This document shows, piece by piece, positions 34,605-42,932 of a stretch of DNA of 64,000 nt. A program made the translations under genes and the position numbers. The first letter of the stretch is position 1, and every line of letters starts with the position of its first letter. The DNA comes from Leadbetterella lacustris (lineage in GTDB: Bacteria > Bacteroidota > Bacteroidia > Cytophagales > Spirosomataceae). The DNA lies in contig OZ248430.1 in NCBI GenBank assembly GCA_965234335.1, forward strand, positions 62,001 to 126,000, in the 5' to 3' direction. Below the pieces are notes generated by a model that ran no database searches, was not told the origin of the DNA, and worked only from the letters and a program-made list of their open reading frames with translations.

Positions 34605-34883
34605 TTATTTTTTATCGGAATGACCCAAGTTTTTGTCTGGGGCTATTAAATCTCTGATTAACTGCTTGATTACTTTGGGTTCTGCGAAACCGCCATAAGT
34701 TTTTCGGTCGAAGACAATGCTGTCTTCGACCGAAATTATAAAACTACCAGATGAAGGGCTAGGTTTGAGACTCATTTCTTCAATCTCATCCTCAAAAGTC
34801 ACCAGCAATTCCTGAGCAAGCCATGCCGCACGCATCATCCAGTTACACTTGGGGCAATATTCTATAGTTATTTTATATTTCAT
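34605..34883 (-). CDS. SelW/Rdx-family thioredoxin-like protein
   Basis: The 92-residue protein begins MKYKITIEYCPKCNW, with the redox CxxC (CPKC) of the SelT/SelW/SelH (Rdx) family in its usual place near the N-terminus. Further family features are the MMRAAWLAQELLVTF helix and the GSFIISVEDSIVFDRK strand pair. The cysteine form is used rather than selenocysteine. The probable role is thiol redox or antioxidant protection in the cytoplasm. Confidence 0.9.
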   Translation of the reverse strand: MKYKITIEYCPKCNWMMRAAWLAQELLVTFEDEIEEMSLKPSPSSGSFIISVEDSIVFDRKTYGGFAEPKVIKQLIRDLIAPDKNLGHSDKK

Positions 34884-34954
34884 TTAGATATTCCTAAAAA
34901 TAGATGTATCTGAAAAATCTAATCAAAAACGATATTCTGTTGATATATTTTCTT

Positions 34955-37942
34955 TTATTTCAAAGTTTCCATATAAGCTACTATATTTCTCAATTCTGAT
35001 TCATTTAGGGCAAATTTTGGCATGAGAGACACAGCTTTTTGCTCAATTTTAGAAACATCTTTGAGTTTAAGAATATTTAAGTTGGCACTTCCTGGATATT
35101 TTACCATGAGGTCTATCTCCGTTTTTGAGGTCACTATTGCCTGTATAACATCGCCATTTTTCATGGTAATTTCTTGTGTTTCATAACCAAAACCTATGCC
35201 TTCGCTTGGGTTAATAACAGCATTAAGAAGTCCTTGCTTACTTAGTTTATTTCCAATTAATGATAATGACGGTCCAAAATCAATTCCTGTGTTTTTGACC
35301 ACATGACAAGATATGCAATAGGTCCCGAAAACTTCTTTACCAGCCACTTGATCTCCGCTTGCTTTTAAAATGTTATCAATATTGATGGTTTGACCACCCG
35401 CAGTTGCAATAATTTTGTTCACTTCGTTTCTGATATCTCCATGCCAAGTGCGTTTCAAAATCATTAAGGCTGTTTCTATGTATTCTGTGGGTATTTTTTT
35501 TGCTTTGAATTCTTCCCAAAGTAGTGCTTCTGATTCCCAACCACCCATTTCGTTGAGGGCTAACAATCGTAACTCCTCTTTGTATTTAGGATTTCCGTAT
35601 ATTTTTACTAGTTCCTTGGCAATGGTCACGTTGTCTACATTTCCATATTTATCAATGGCATTTTTTACATTTTTTGGATTTTTAAGCTCTAGTAATAAGC
35701 CTTTTGTGCCGTGTAATTTCACATTTACCCTTCCCGCCTCCGATGCTACCTGCCTGTCTGTTGAATTCAAAGTCAAATTATGTAAACGGGCAAATTGCGT
35801 TTTAACACTAAATTTGTCTACAAGGTCAATAAAATCTAGATCATTTTTTATTCCTGTCAAAAGCTTTGGAAACTCTAACTTGAAGCTTGCATTGTTCTGA
35901 ATAGTGGCCTGGTCCAGAAGTTTGAAAATTGTTACTTTTTCTAAGTCGGCTTTTGCGTTCTTTATTAAACCGAAAAGTACATCATTTTTGCCAGCTCCTT
36001 TTTGGAAATCAAAAGCTCTGTAGTATTTCCATTTTGACTCGAGGGGCTCATTTTGAATAATTTCGGCAAGATATTCCATTGTATTAGTGCCTCTACTTCT
36101 CCAAACCAATTCTTTAATATGCGGCTTTTGTAGCCAATTTTGACCTTCTTTGGCTTTCAGAAGTTCAAGCGAATGGTCCCAGTCTTGGTTTGCAGCTATT
36201 CCAAGAGCCTCTAAAAACCAACGGTCATTTCCTTTATATTCCGAAGCTAATTTTGCCCAAATATCGGCGTAGTTTTTGTGTCGCAAAGCCAGGGCAATCT
36301 CTCTGCGTACTTGTATGGATGGATCGGCTGACATTTCTTTCAAAAACTCATAAGGATTCTTAAAATACTGCCGTGCCATTCTAACAGACAAAACTCTCAA
36401 ATCCTCGTTTGAACTTTCAGCGGCGTGATTTACCCAAAGGCTATTTTGTTCGGCCATTAGCCAATAGGCACGAGCGGCCATGTTCGGTTTTGCTGATTGT
36501 ATCAAGTCTTTGAGCGAACTTTCAGCTTTCGAACCCATGTTTTTTAAAGAATTAAAAGCCAGGTATCGAACCGCTTGATTAGGACTTTGAAGGGCCTGGG
36601 CAGCTCCTGAAGCCGTAGAATAGTCATAAGTTGGTATTTTATATTTTACACCTTTGGGAGCTATTCTATAAATTCGGCCTCTGAGTGAATCGCCCATTGC
36701 ATGTCCACCAACACCGGGATCATACCAATCTGACACAAACAAAGAGCCGTCTGGAGCCACTGTAATGTCTGAAGGGCGGAACCATTTATCTCTTTTTGAG
36801 CCGTCTAAAATATTCAAGACCGAGGCTGAAAATCCCGCACCACTTTTAACAGTCGGATATGCCCGTACAATATTTGGGCCAGCGTCGCAATGAATAATTT
36901 GGTTTTGGTATTTTGCAGGTAGGAGTGAGCCCTCATAATAAATAATACCGGTTGGAGAGCCTGCATAAGTTTGGAGTAAATTTGGTACAACACCCGGGTC
37001 ATTGAGGTGCCAATGTTTTTTATAAACTGAATCCTCCATGTTGGTACGTCTAACACGCCAGTCGGCTCCAGTCATTTCGTCTTTGAAGCCATAGTTGCCA
37101 TAATCCATGACATAGTTGATTCTTGTACTTCTGTTGCCGTCGTCATCGTTATCCGACTGCCACATTTTTCCATAGCTATCAAGGGCAAGTTCATAATTGT
37201 TTCTAAAGTTCCACGCCAATGCTTCAAGGTTGGTGCCGTCTTCGTTTGCTCTGAATACCATACCTTCGCGGTATGGCTTGCCGTCGCCAGTTATGACCTG
37301 TTTTTTATCGTCAAGAAAAGACTTACCCTCTTTGGAGATGAGTGTATTTCCTGAGTTTCCGAAGTTAAAATAAAGTTTTCCGTCAGGTCCGAACACAAAG
37401 GCGTGCATACCGTGGTCGTGTTGCGTACCACCAATGCCTGAGAATAAAATTTCCTTTTTGTCGGGAATATCATCGCCGTCTTCGTCTGTGAAAACAAACA
37501 CATTTGGACTACAAGAAACGTAAACTTTGTTTCCTAAAACTGCAATTCCAAGGGCTGCATTGATGTCTTCTCCTTGATAAAATACTTTAGATTTATCAGC
37601 TTTCCCGTCGTTGTCGGTGTCTTCCATAATCAAAATCCTGTCGCCTTTGGCGTTGTAAGGATTTCGTGGATTGAGGGTGTTTCTGTAATTGTAAGCTTCA
37701 CATATCCAAATTCTGCCTTTAGCGTCAATGTCCATATTAGTGGGGTTGGACATCATGGGTTCAGAAGCAAAAAGGCTGATTTCGAGCTCAGGGTCTAGTA
37801 ATTCTATGCCGTCTATCGCATGTTCGACACTTCTTTTTTGGGAGTCCGTTAGTTTAACATAATCTTCAGCAGAGAGTGGTGCTTTTTGGTCAGACAAAAA
37901 TGAACATAGCGAAAACGCCAACAAAATGGTAATTCTTTTCAT
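34955..37942 (-). CDS. Large secreted c-type heme protein, PVC-type CxxCH family with beta-propeller
   Basis: The 995-residue protein has an N-terminal signal (possibly a lipoprotein, FSLC near residue 12). A glucose/sorbosone-dehydrogenase-like beta-propeller follows at residues about 50-430 (MDIDAKGRIWICEAYNYR, MHAFVFGPDGKLYFNFG, RPSDITVAPDGSLFVSDWYDP). HEAT-like helical repeats cover about 450-830. A C-terminal cytochrome c domain has heme motif CISCH and a likely axial Met in SLMPKFA. This matches the membrane-bound-dehydrogenase / PVC-type heme-binding family common in Planctomycetes and Cytophagales. It is probably a periplasmic sugar or polyol oxidoreductase; the substrate is unknown. 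It stands alone. Confidence 0.9.
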   Translation of the reverse strand: MKRITILLAFSLCSFLSDQKAPLSAEDYVKLTDSQKRSVEHAIDGIELLDPELEISLFASEPMMSNPTNMDIDAKGRIWICEAYNYRNTLNPRNPYNAKGDRILIMEDTDNDGKADKSKVFYQGEDINAALGIAVLGNKVYVSCSPNVFVFTDEDGDDIPDKKEILFSGIGGTQHDHGMHAFVFGPDGKLYFNFGNSGNTLISKEGKSFLDDKKQVITGDGKPYREGMVFRANEDGTNLEALAWNFRNNYELALDSYGKMWQSDNDDDGNRSTRINYVMDYGNYGFKDEMTGADWRVRRTNMEDSVYKKHWHLNDPGVVPNLLQTYAGSPTGIIYYEGSLLPAKYQNQIIHCDAGPNIVRAYPTVKSGAGFSASVLNILDGSKRDKWFRPSDITVAPDGSLFVSDWYDPGVGGHAMGDSLRGRIYRIAPKGVKYKIPTYDYSTASGAAQALQSPNQAVRYLAFNSLKNMGSKAESSLKDLIQSAKPNMAARAYWLMAEQNSLWVNHAAESSNEDLRVLSVRMARQYFKNPYEFLKEMSADPSIQVRREIALALRHKNYADIWAKLASEYKGNDRWFLEALGIAANQDWDHSLELLKAKEGQNWLQKPHIKELVWRSRGTNTMEYLAEIIQNEPLESKWKYYRAFDFQKGAGKNDVLFGLIKNAKADLEKVTIFKLLDQATIQNNASFKLEFPKLLTGIKNDLDFIDLVDKFSVKTQFARLHNLTLNSTDRQVASEAGRVNVKLHGTKGLLLELKNPKNVKNAIDKYGNVDNVTIAKELVKIYGNPKYKEELRLLALNEMGGWESEALLWEEFKAKKIPTEYIETALMILKRTWHGDIRNEVNKIIATAGGQTINIDNILKASGDQVAGKEVFGTYCISCHVVKNTGIDFGPSLSLIGNKLSKQGLLNAVINPSEGIGFGYETQEITMKNGDVIQAIVTSKTEIDLMVKYPGSANLNILKLKDVSKIEQKAVSLMPKFALNESELRNIVAYMETLK

Positions 37943-37990
37943 AAAGGTTGAATATTAAATACTTAAACAAATAACCAATAAAAACTGATA

Positions 37991-39118
37991 TCAGAATTTA
38001 TAAAGGTTTTGACCAGTTAAATATAATGGTTTCGGATTTATTCTTTTTACAAAAAGTAACCTTTTTAAGTTATATTCATCATAATCTGGCGAATTTTCAT
38101 CAAAACTGCTGATTTGAACCATTCCTGATGAATGAATAAAGGATTTGTTTCCAACCCAAATACCTACATGTGTGACTTTGGAGGTATCGGTATTCCCGAA
38201 AAATAACAAATCTCCCATTTGAAGCATGGAAAAGTCATTATCATAATTAACGAGCTCACCAATGAGGGCTTGCTGAGATGCATCTCTTGGCAATAATAGG
38301 CCGGAAGCAAAAAAAGTCATTCGAGTAAAACCACTGCAATCGGTCCCTTTATATGAAGTACCTCCCCACAAGTAGGGTATTCCAAGCATTTTTTTTCCGT
38401 TTTCAACAATACTTTCACCGTTTATTTGTTTCTCATTTAACCAATCGGCAGGCGATTTTAAATATGCCGTATTTATAAACCCATGTTTTCCATCTGGAAA
38501 AATAACGTCTGTGAAACGGCCAACCTTAGCTGAGAAAGTCAATAGATTGCCGAAGCTTAAGTCTCTAACGGGATTTGCATTTGTGGTGGTATCGCTGATC
38601 GCAACTCCAGATGGGTTTACGAAAATCACTTTTTGTTTATGCTTATAATTTACATATTCCGATTCGGAAAATTGTTTGATGGTTGAGCCATCTATCCAAC
38701 CTATGTAATCATCAGGACATTGCACCCTAAACCAACCTCTTGTTTTTTCTAACACCATTAAAGGCATGCCCAGTAGTAATTGAGAGGCTAGTTCAGCCGA
38801 TTCCTCTGGTTTTGAGCGGAGATTTGCAACAGAGACATTCACTACTGCATATTTATCAAAACTGCTATTTTGTACGGGTAGAACTACAACAGAATCTTTA
38901 ATATTTTCAATCTTGAATTTAGAAAGTAAAGCACCCTTTGCTTCATTTAAATTGGTTTTTCCTACAATCGCGTTAGTATTAGGATTATAGGTAATTTCAA
39001 AAATGGCCGTACGTTTGTCAGGGGCATAAATCTTTCTTATATTTTCAATTTCCGCCTCATATTGAGCTTTTGCACCATAAGCAAATGATAAAAGAGTAAA
39101 GAAGAATATTTTTTTCAT
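37991..39118 (-). CDS. NlpC/P60 cell-wall hydrolase with SH3 domains
   Basis: The 375-residue protein has a signal peptide (MKKIFFFTLLSFAYGAKA). Two bacterial SH3-like domains cover about residues 90-230 (VNVSVANLRSKPEES, GWFRVQCPDDYIGWID). A C-terminal NlpC/P60 domain has catalytic Cys in TDCSGFTRM, His in THVGIWVG and the third residue in FIHSSG. It probably cleaves peptide stems of peptidoglycan or muropeptides in the periplasm. It overlaps thiL by 4 bases. Confidence 0.93.
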   Translation of the reverse strand: MKKIFFFTLLSFAYGAKAQYEAEIENIRKIYAPDKRTAIFEITYNPNTNAIVGKTNLNEAKGALLSKFKIENIKDSVVVLPVQNSSFDKYAVVNVSVANLRSKPEESAELASQLLLGMPLMVLEKTRGWFRVQCPDDYIGWIDGSTIKQFSESEYVNYKHKQKVIFVNPSGVAISDTTTNANPVRDLSFGNLLTFSAKVGRFTDVIFPDGKHGFINTAYLKSPADWLNEKQINGESIVENGKKMLGIPYLWGGTSYKGTDCSGFTRMTFFASGLLLPRDASQQALIGELVNYDNDFSMLQMGDLLFFGNTDTSKVTHVGIWVGNKSFIHSSGMVQISSFDENSPDYDEYNLKRLLFVKRINPKPLYLTGQNLYKF

Positions 39119-40131
39119 TTCCAGCCTTGAGCTACAATTTTAGTTTTCTCTCCAGAATTGAGCACCAACCAGTTGTCCTTTTCTTTGGTTACAAATCCTA
39201 TCGGGGTTATTTCAGTAATAGCTTTTATTTTCTCAAAATCTGCTTGCTTAAAGGTAATCAAGAGCTCATAATCCTCTCCACCACTTATTATGCTGGCAAT
39301 AGGGTTTAAATTAAACTCGGTGCATGTTTCCAAGGTGACGTTTTCTATTGGGATATTTTCAAAAAAGACTGTAAAACCTACTCCAGAGTGCTTGGATAGA
39401 TGAAGAATTTCTGAGGCTAAACCATCCGAGATGTCAATCATCGAAGTGGGAACAACACCTATTTCGTTTAAATCGTGTACAATATCGGTTCTGCCTTCAG
39501 GCTTCAGTTGTCTGCCAACTACATAGGTTTTATCGTCGATTTTGGGCTGCATATTTGGATTACCCAAAAACTCTTGCTTTTCTCTCTCTAGCACTTGTAG
39601 ACCCAGATAAGCGGCACCCAAGTCACCAGTAACACATACGATGTCGTTTTCGCCAGCCCCCGATCTATATACTATTTTTTCTTTTTCCACTTCACCGATG
39701 GCCGTAACCGAAATTACCAATCCTGCTCTACTAGATGAAGTGTCGCCACCCACAAGGTCAATATGATAAGCCTCACAAGCAAGATTGACGCCTTCATAAA
39801 ACTCATCTACAGCGGCCAAATCAAATCTGTTGCTAATGGCAATCGAAACCGTAATTTGTTTTGGAGTACCGTTCATAGCAGCTATGTCTGAAACATTTAT
39901 AGCCACTGCTTTGTAGCCCAAGTGTTTGAGAGGAGTGTAGGTTAGGTCAAAGTGTACACCTTCCAGCAGCATGTCTGTGGTTACGAGTGTGTAGGTTTTG
40001 CCGTTATCAATTACGGCTGCATCATCACCAATACCTAATTTGGTATTATTGCTGTCGTACAAAACGGCGGTGTTTTTTATTCTATCTATGAGACCAAACT
40101 CTCCTAAGCTTTCAATCGATTCTTTTTCCAT
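39115..40131 (-). CDS. thiL: Thiamine-monophosphate kinase
   Basis: The 338-residue enzyme phosphorylates thiamine monophosphate to thiamine diphosphate with ATP. It has the family blocks LGIGDDAAVID, TTDMLLEGVHFDL, AINVSDIAAMNG, GGDTSSS and MIDISDGLASE. The gene is slightly offset from the NlpC gene (4-base overlap), a common adjacency in this phylum. No TPP riboswitch was seen upstream. Confidence 0.96.
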   Translation of the reverse strand: MEKESIESLGEFGLIDRIKNTAVLYDSNNTKLGIGDDAAVIDNGKTYTLVTTDMLLEGVHFDLTYTPLKHLGYKAVAINVSDIAAMNGTPKQITVSIAISNRFDLAAVDEFYEGVNLACEAYHIDLVGGDTSSSRAGLVISVTAIGEVEKEKIVYRSGAGENDIVCVTGDLGAAYLGLQVLEREKQEFLGNPNMQPKIDDKTYVVGRQLKPEGRTDIVHDLNEIGVVPTSMIDISDGLASEILHLSKHSGVGFTVFFENIPIENVTLETCTEFNLNPIASIISGGEDYELLITFKQADFEKIKAITEITPIGFVTKEKDNWLVLNSGEKTKIVAQGWK

Positions 40132-40162
40132 ATCACAAAATTAGGCTTTTAGACCTTATATA

Positions 40163-40192
40163 CAAAAAAAAGGTATTTCTTTCGAAACACCT
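40163..40192 (-). terminator. Terminator of the lipoprotein gene at 40221
   Basis: On the - strand, AGGTGTTTC and GAAATACCT pair (one G-U) around a GAAA loop and run into eight T's, 29 bases past the gene end. Confidence 0.8.
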
Positions 40193-40220
40193 CTTTGTTG
40201 ATATATTAACTCAAACACTT

Positions 40221-40670
40221 TTAGTTGGTAACCAAAGTATAAGTATTCGTTGTGTTTCCGGTCTTCGGATAAGGAATAGTTCCTGTCAATACTAAGTTTG
40301 TACCCTCATCAGACAATGAAGTTATCTGGAAATCAAGATTTCCACCCGTACCAGTGGGTTGTGGTGTAAGACCTTTGATAGATAAAGTTGTAGCTGTAAC
40401 ACTGTAAGTGCCAGTGTAAATGCCACCGTCAACGTCTTTTATTTTAACGGCTGGCGGGGCAGATAAGTCTAAACTGTATGATACGTAACCAGGTTTTGTG
40501 TTGGCTGAACCTCCGCCGGTTTTGTATACCTCTACAGCATTTTCTTTAACGGAAGATGCCTTCCAGACTTTTGCAATCCTTTCTGATACAGGTGCAACTT
40601 TCGATCCGCAAGAACTAATTATTATTACACCGAACGCAAATAGTATAGTTAAATAGACCGTTCTGTTCAT
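40221..40670 (-). CDS. Lipoprotein, lipocalin-like, function unknown
   Basis: The 149-residue protein has a lipoprotein signal with lipobox ISSC followed by GSK. The mature part is short with beta-strand-like, Thr- and Gly-rich repeats (GGIYTGTYSVTATTLSIKG) ending in TNTYTLVTN, which resembles the small lipocalin-like proteins of Bacteroidota. KVWKASSVKENAVEVY after the lipobox is also common in that group. No ligand can be assigned. Confidence 0.72.
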   Translation of the reverse strand: MNRTVYLTILFAFGVIIISSCGSKVAPVSERIAKVWKASSVKENAVEVYKTGGGSANTKPGYVSYSLDLSAPPAVKIKDVDGGIYTGTYSVTATTLSIKGLTPQPTGTGGNLDFQITSLSDEGTNLVLTGTIPYPKTGNTTNTYTLVTN

Positions 40671-40778
40671 TTTAAAAAATATTTTCGTTAGAAAACGTAA
40701 ATATATCTTGATTCGTTGTATTAGTCAAAATAAAAGCTAAATTTTCTATTAAAAACATTTCGGATTTCTCAAATGTAT

Positions 40779-40786
40779 TACTTTTG
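40779..40786 (+). promoter_or_regulatory. Candidate -7 box for the cytochrome-b5-like gene
   Basis: TACTTTTG matches TAnnTTTG. A transcript starting about 7 bases later would have a leader of about 13 bases before the TTG start at 40806, which supports that unusual start. No good -33 box at the usual distance. Confidence 0.4.
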
Positions 40787-40805
40787 AAAAATAAAAACAG
40801 GAAAC

Positions 40806-41042
40806 TTGGAATTGAAGGAAATTACGAATAGAACTTTAGCACTCCGAAACGGGACAGACAAGCCAGAGATTTGGGTAGCGTATAACGGTTTAGTTTTCGA
40901 TGTTTCTGAGTCGCGATTGTGGAAAAACGGTAAACACTATGAACATTGGGCAGGACAAGACCTGACCAATGAACTAAAAGATGCCCCACACACTGCGGGT
41001 GTTTTTGACAAAATGAAAGTAATTGGAAAATTGATAGATTAA
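40806..41042 (+). CDS. Cytochrome-b5-like heme/steroid-binding protein, TTG start
   Basis: The 78-residue protein belongs to the cytochrome b5-like family, with PEIWVAYNGLVFDVSES, LWKNGKHYEHWAGQDLT and DAPHTAGVFDKMKVIGKL. The histidine in HWAGQDLT and that in APHTAG are the likely heme ligands, inferred from the family. There is no in-frame ATG at the N-terminus; TTG at 40806 (or 40812) must be used, with a weak AGGAAA ribosome-binding site just before. It is soluble and small; electron-transfer or ligand-binding function is unproven. Confidence 0.85.
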   Translation: MELKEITNRTLALRNGTDKPEIWVAYNGLVFDVSESRLWKNGKHYEHWAGQDLTNELKDAPHTAGVFDKMKVIGKLID

Positions 41043-41115
41043 AATGTAACCTTCATGACCAATAAATTCAGGCATTCAGGAAAATGGTCATTTTTTAGCG
41101 GTAAATTATAAAAAT

Positions 41116-41310
41116 ATGAAAATTTTAGATACACTAATTTTATTCGGAAGTATAGGTTTTTTGGTTATTTGGGTTGACCAATTTATTTATAAAAGCGTGC
41201 CTTTTTCTGACACTTATTTTTGGCTCATGTTAGGACTAGGTGGCCTTATGCTAGCCATGTACAGAAGAGGTATTCAGAAATTAAAAGATAATCAAGGGAA
41301 GAAAAAGTAA
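41116..41310 (+). CDS. Small membrane protein of unknown function
   Basis: The 64-residue protein has two hydrophobic helices (ILFGSIGFLVIWV and TYFWLMLGLGGLMLAMY), with a basic C-terminus (RRGIQKLKDNQGKKK) predicted to lie in the cytoplasm. No family was recognised. It is 73 bases after the b5-like gene and its end overlaps the convergent UbiA-like gene by 30 bases. The clear hydrophobic/basic layout supports a real gene. Confidence 0.7.
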   Translation: MKILDTLILFGSIGFLVIWVDQFIYKSVPFSDTYFWLMLGLGGLMLAMYRRGIQKLKDNQGKKK

Positions 41311-42096
41311 ACCGTCGATAATCCAACGATAATTATTCCTGAACTTTGGTGCCGCCGCCACTACCAATGAGGTGGCTAACGAAATGAAAACTAATACGAA
41401 ACCCAAAAGATTGGGGTAATTTGTCTGGTTTGAAAAAAAGAAAATTACCACAAAAATATTAAAAGCTGTTATATAGTTAATGACCTTTCTAGTGTTTGTA
41501 GTTCCTATTTTTTTACAAATATTATCTAGCGATTCTTTCTTCAGGTTTTCAAAAAAAGAAAAAGAAAAGGTATTTTGTATTGTAATTCCGAAAAACATTA
41601 TGCCCAAAATCCACGAACTTAGACTTATGCTAGAATTAAGTACAAATGGCACTCCAACTACCGCCAAAGAATAAATGATGGGCATAAAAAATTCTTTTAA
41701 AAAGGGGAATTTCGGGGAAACAAAATAAAGATAAAAGCAAGTTAAGAGTATAATCAGAAAGCCGTAAATAGTTAATTGGATTGGTTGGAAAAAGGCGATT
41801 GCGATTGAAATAGATACGGCGGCAATCATCAATATCTGTAAGATGAATTGGTTGTCATAGTGGAACTTGTGCCTGACCGTATTGATTCCGGGTGTAGAAA
41901 TATTGTCTTTCAGTCTATCTAAGACATAAATTACCCAGCAGGTAAGTCCTAGCTGGGCAAGAGATAAAAAATCATGAAATGGTTGATTGTTTGGTAGTTT
42001 ATAAAACGCTACAAAACAAACTATTGTGGCTGCCACTACATTGAGGTTTGATAACAAAAAGAAATCAAATACCCTACTGAACACTTTTAAAATCAT
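41281..42096 (-). CDS. Polytopic membrane protein, UbiA-like prenyltransferase candidate
   Basis: The 271-residue protein has about eight hydrophobic helices. The segment VIYVLDRLKDNIS in a loop after the second helix resembles the first Asp-rich motif of UbiA-type prenyltransferases, but the second Asp-rich motif is weak. The frame continues 33 bases upstream from a TTG; the ATG at 42096 is preferred. It follows the alpha/beta hydrolase by 29 bases in an apparent three-gene unit with an alpha-oxoamine synthase, which suggests lipid or pigment synthesis. Function is uncertain. Confidence 0.7.
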   Translation of the reverse strand: MILKVFSRVFDFFLLSNLNVVAATIVCFVAFYKLPNNQPFHDFLSLAQLGLTCWVIYVLDRLKDNISTPGINTVRHKFHYDNQFILQILMIAAVSISIAIAFFQPIQLTIYGFLIILLTCFYLYFVSPKFPFLKEFFMPIIYSLAVVGVPFVLNSSISLSSWILGIMFFGITIQNTFSFSFFENLKKESLDNICKKIGTTNTRKVINYITAFNIFVVIFFFSNQTNYPNLLGFVLVFISLATSLVVAAAPKFRNNYRWIIDGLLFLPLIIF

Positions 42097-42125
42097 ACTT
42101 TCTGCTAAAATTTGACTCAAAAGTA

Positions 42126-42926
42126 TCAATCATTTTCTATAAAATCCTTAATGGCTTTGGTATATTTCTCAGGTTCTTCCAATGGTCCAGTATGACCCGC
42201 ATCCTCAATGATCATCAGCCTGGCATTGGGAATGTTTTCCGCCAAATACTCAGATTTTTCGACAGGACAGGGTATGTCGTCTTCCCCAACCAATACCAAG
42301 GTTTTGCATTTGATGTTGGGCAAATGATATTCCGTTGAAAATCTTGCAATAACGCCTTCGGTAGCTTTCACAATCAAATTGCGGTTATTTTCTTTAAGTT
42401 TCTTCAAGAAATAATCGTAATGGTCTGCCCTGGCTTTATCCTGCAAAAAACTCTTCCCAAACATGAGGCTCATTATGGCTTTTTCAACAGGCCAATACCC
42501 CACCATTTTAACCATATTGTTGAGCATTTTATATTTTAAAATACTCTCCAGAGTTTCTGCATCGGTGGTGGATGCCATCAGGATCAGCTTTTTCACCAAG
42601 TCGGGCCTTTTGGCGGCCAAAGCTATGCCAACATACCCACCCATTGACAAACCTGCAAATATTACAGGTTTGCCCACCAGTGTTTCTATCAATTCTACGG
42701 TATCTTCAAAAAGGCTATCCATGTCATATTTTCCATCTTTGGATGTTGTACCTCCTTGACCTCTAAAGTCGTAGGCTAAGATGCGGTAGTTCGATTTGAG
42801 ATAAGCCACTTGTTTATGAAACATCCAATGGCTCCATAAAAGCCCATGTGCAAATACGATGGTATCTTGTCCGTTGCCTTCCAGAATATAGTTGCAAGAG
42901 GCATTTTTTAATTCAATAATCGGCAT
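42126..42926 (-). CDS. Alpha/beta hydrolase
   Basis: The 266-residue hydrolase has the canonical triad: Ser in AGLSMGGYVG, Asp in VGEDDIPCP and His in EDAGHTGPLEEP. The oxyanion segment is FAHGLLWSHWM. The substrate cannot be told. It is 6 bases after the alpha-oxoamine synthase gene, so it probably acts in the same lipid pathway. Confidence 0.9.
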   Translation of the reverse strand: MPIIELKNASCNYILEGNGQDTIVFAHGLLWSHWMFHKQVAYLKSNYRILAYDFRGQGGTTSKDGKYDMDSLFEDTVELIETLVGKPVIFAGLSMGGYVGIALAAKRPDLVKKLILMASTTDAETLESILKYKMLNNMVKMVGYWPVEKAIMSLMFGKSFLQDKARADHYDYFLKKLKENNRNLIVKATEGVIARFSTEYHLPNIKCKTLVLVGEDDIPCPVEKSEYLAENIPNARLMIIEDAGHTGPLEEPEKYTKAIKDFIEND

Positions 42927-42932
42927 AATTAT

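Noticed and set aside
39115..40220. TPP riboswitch before thiL
   Set aside because: No THI-box-like sequence seen in the short gap upstream of thiL, which is also occupied by the terminator of the upstream lipoprotein gene.
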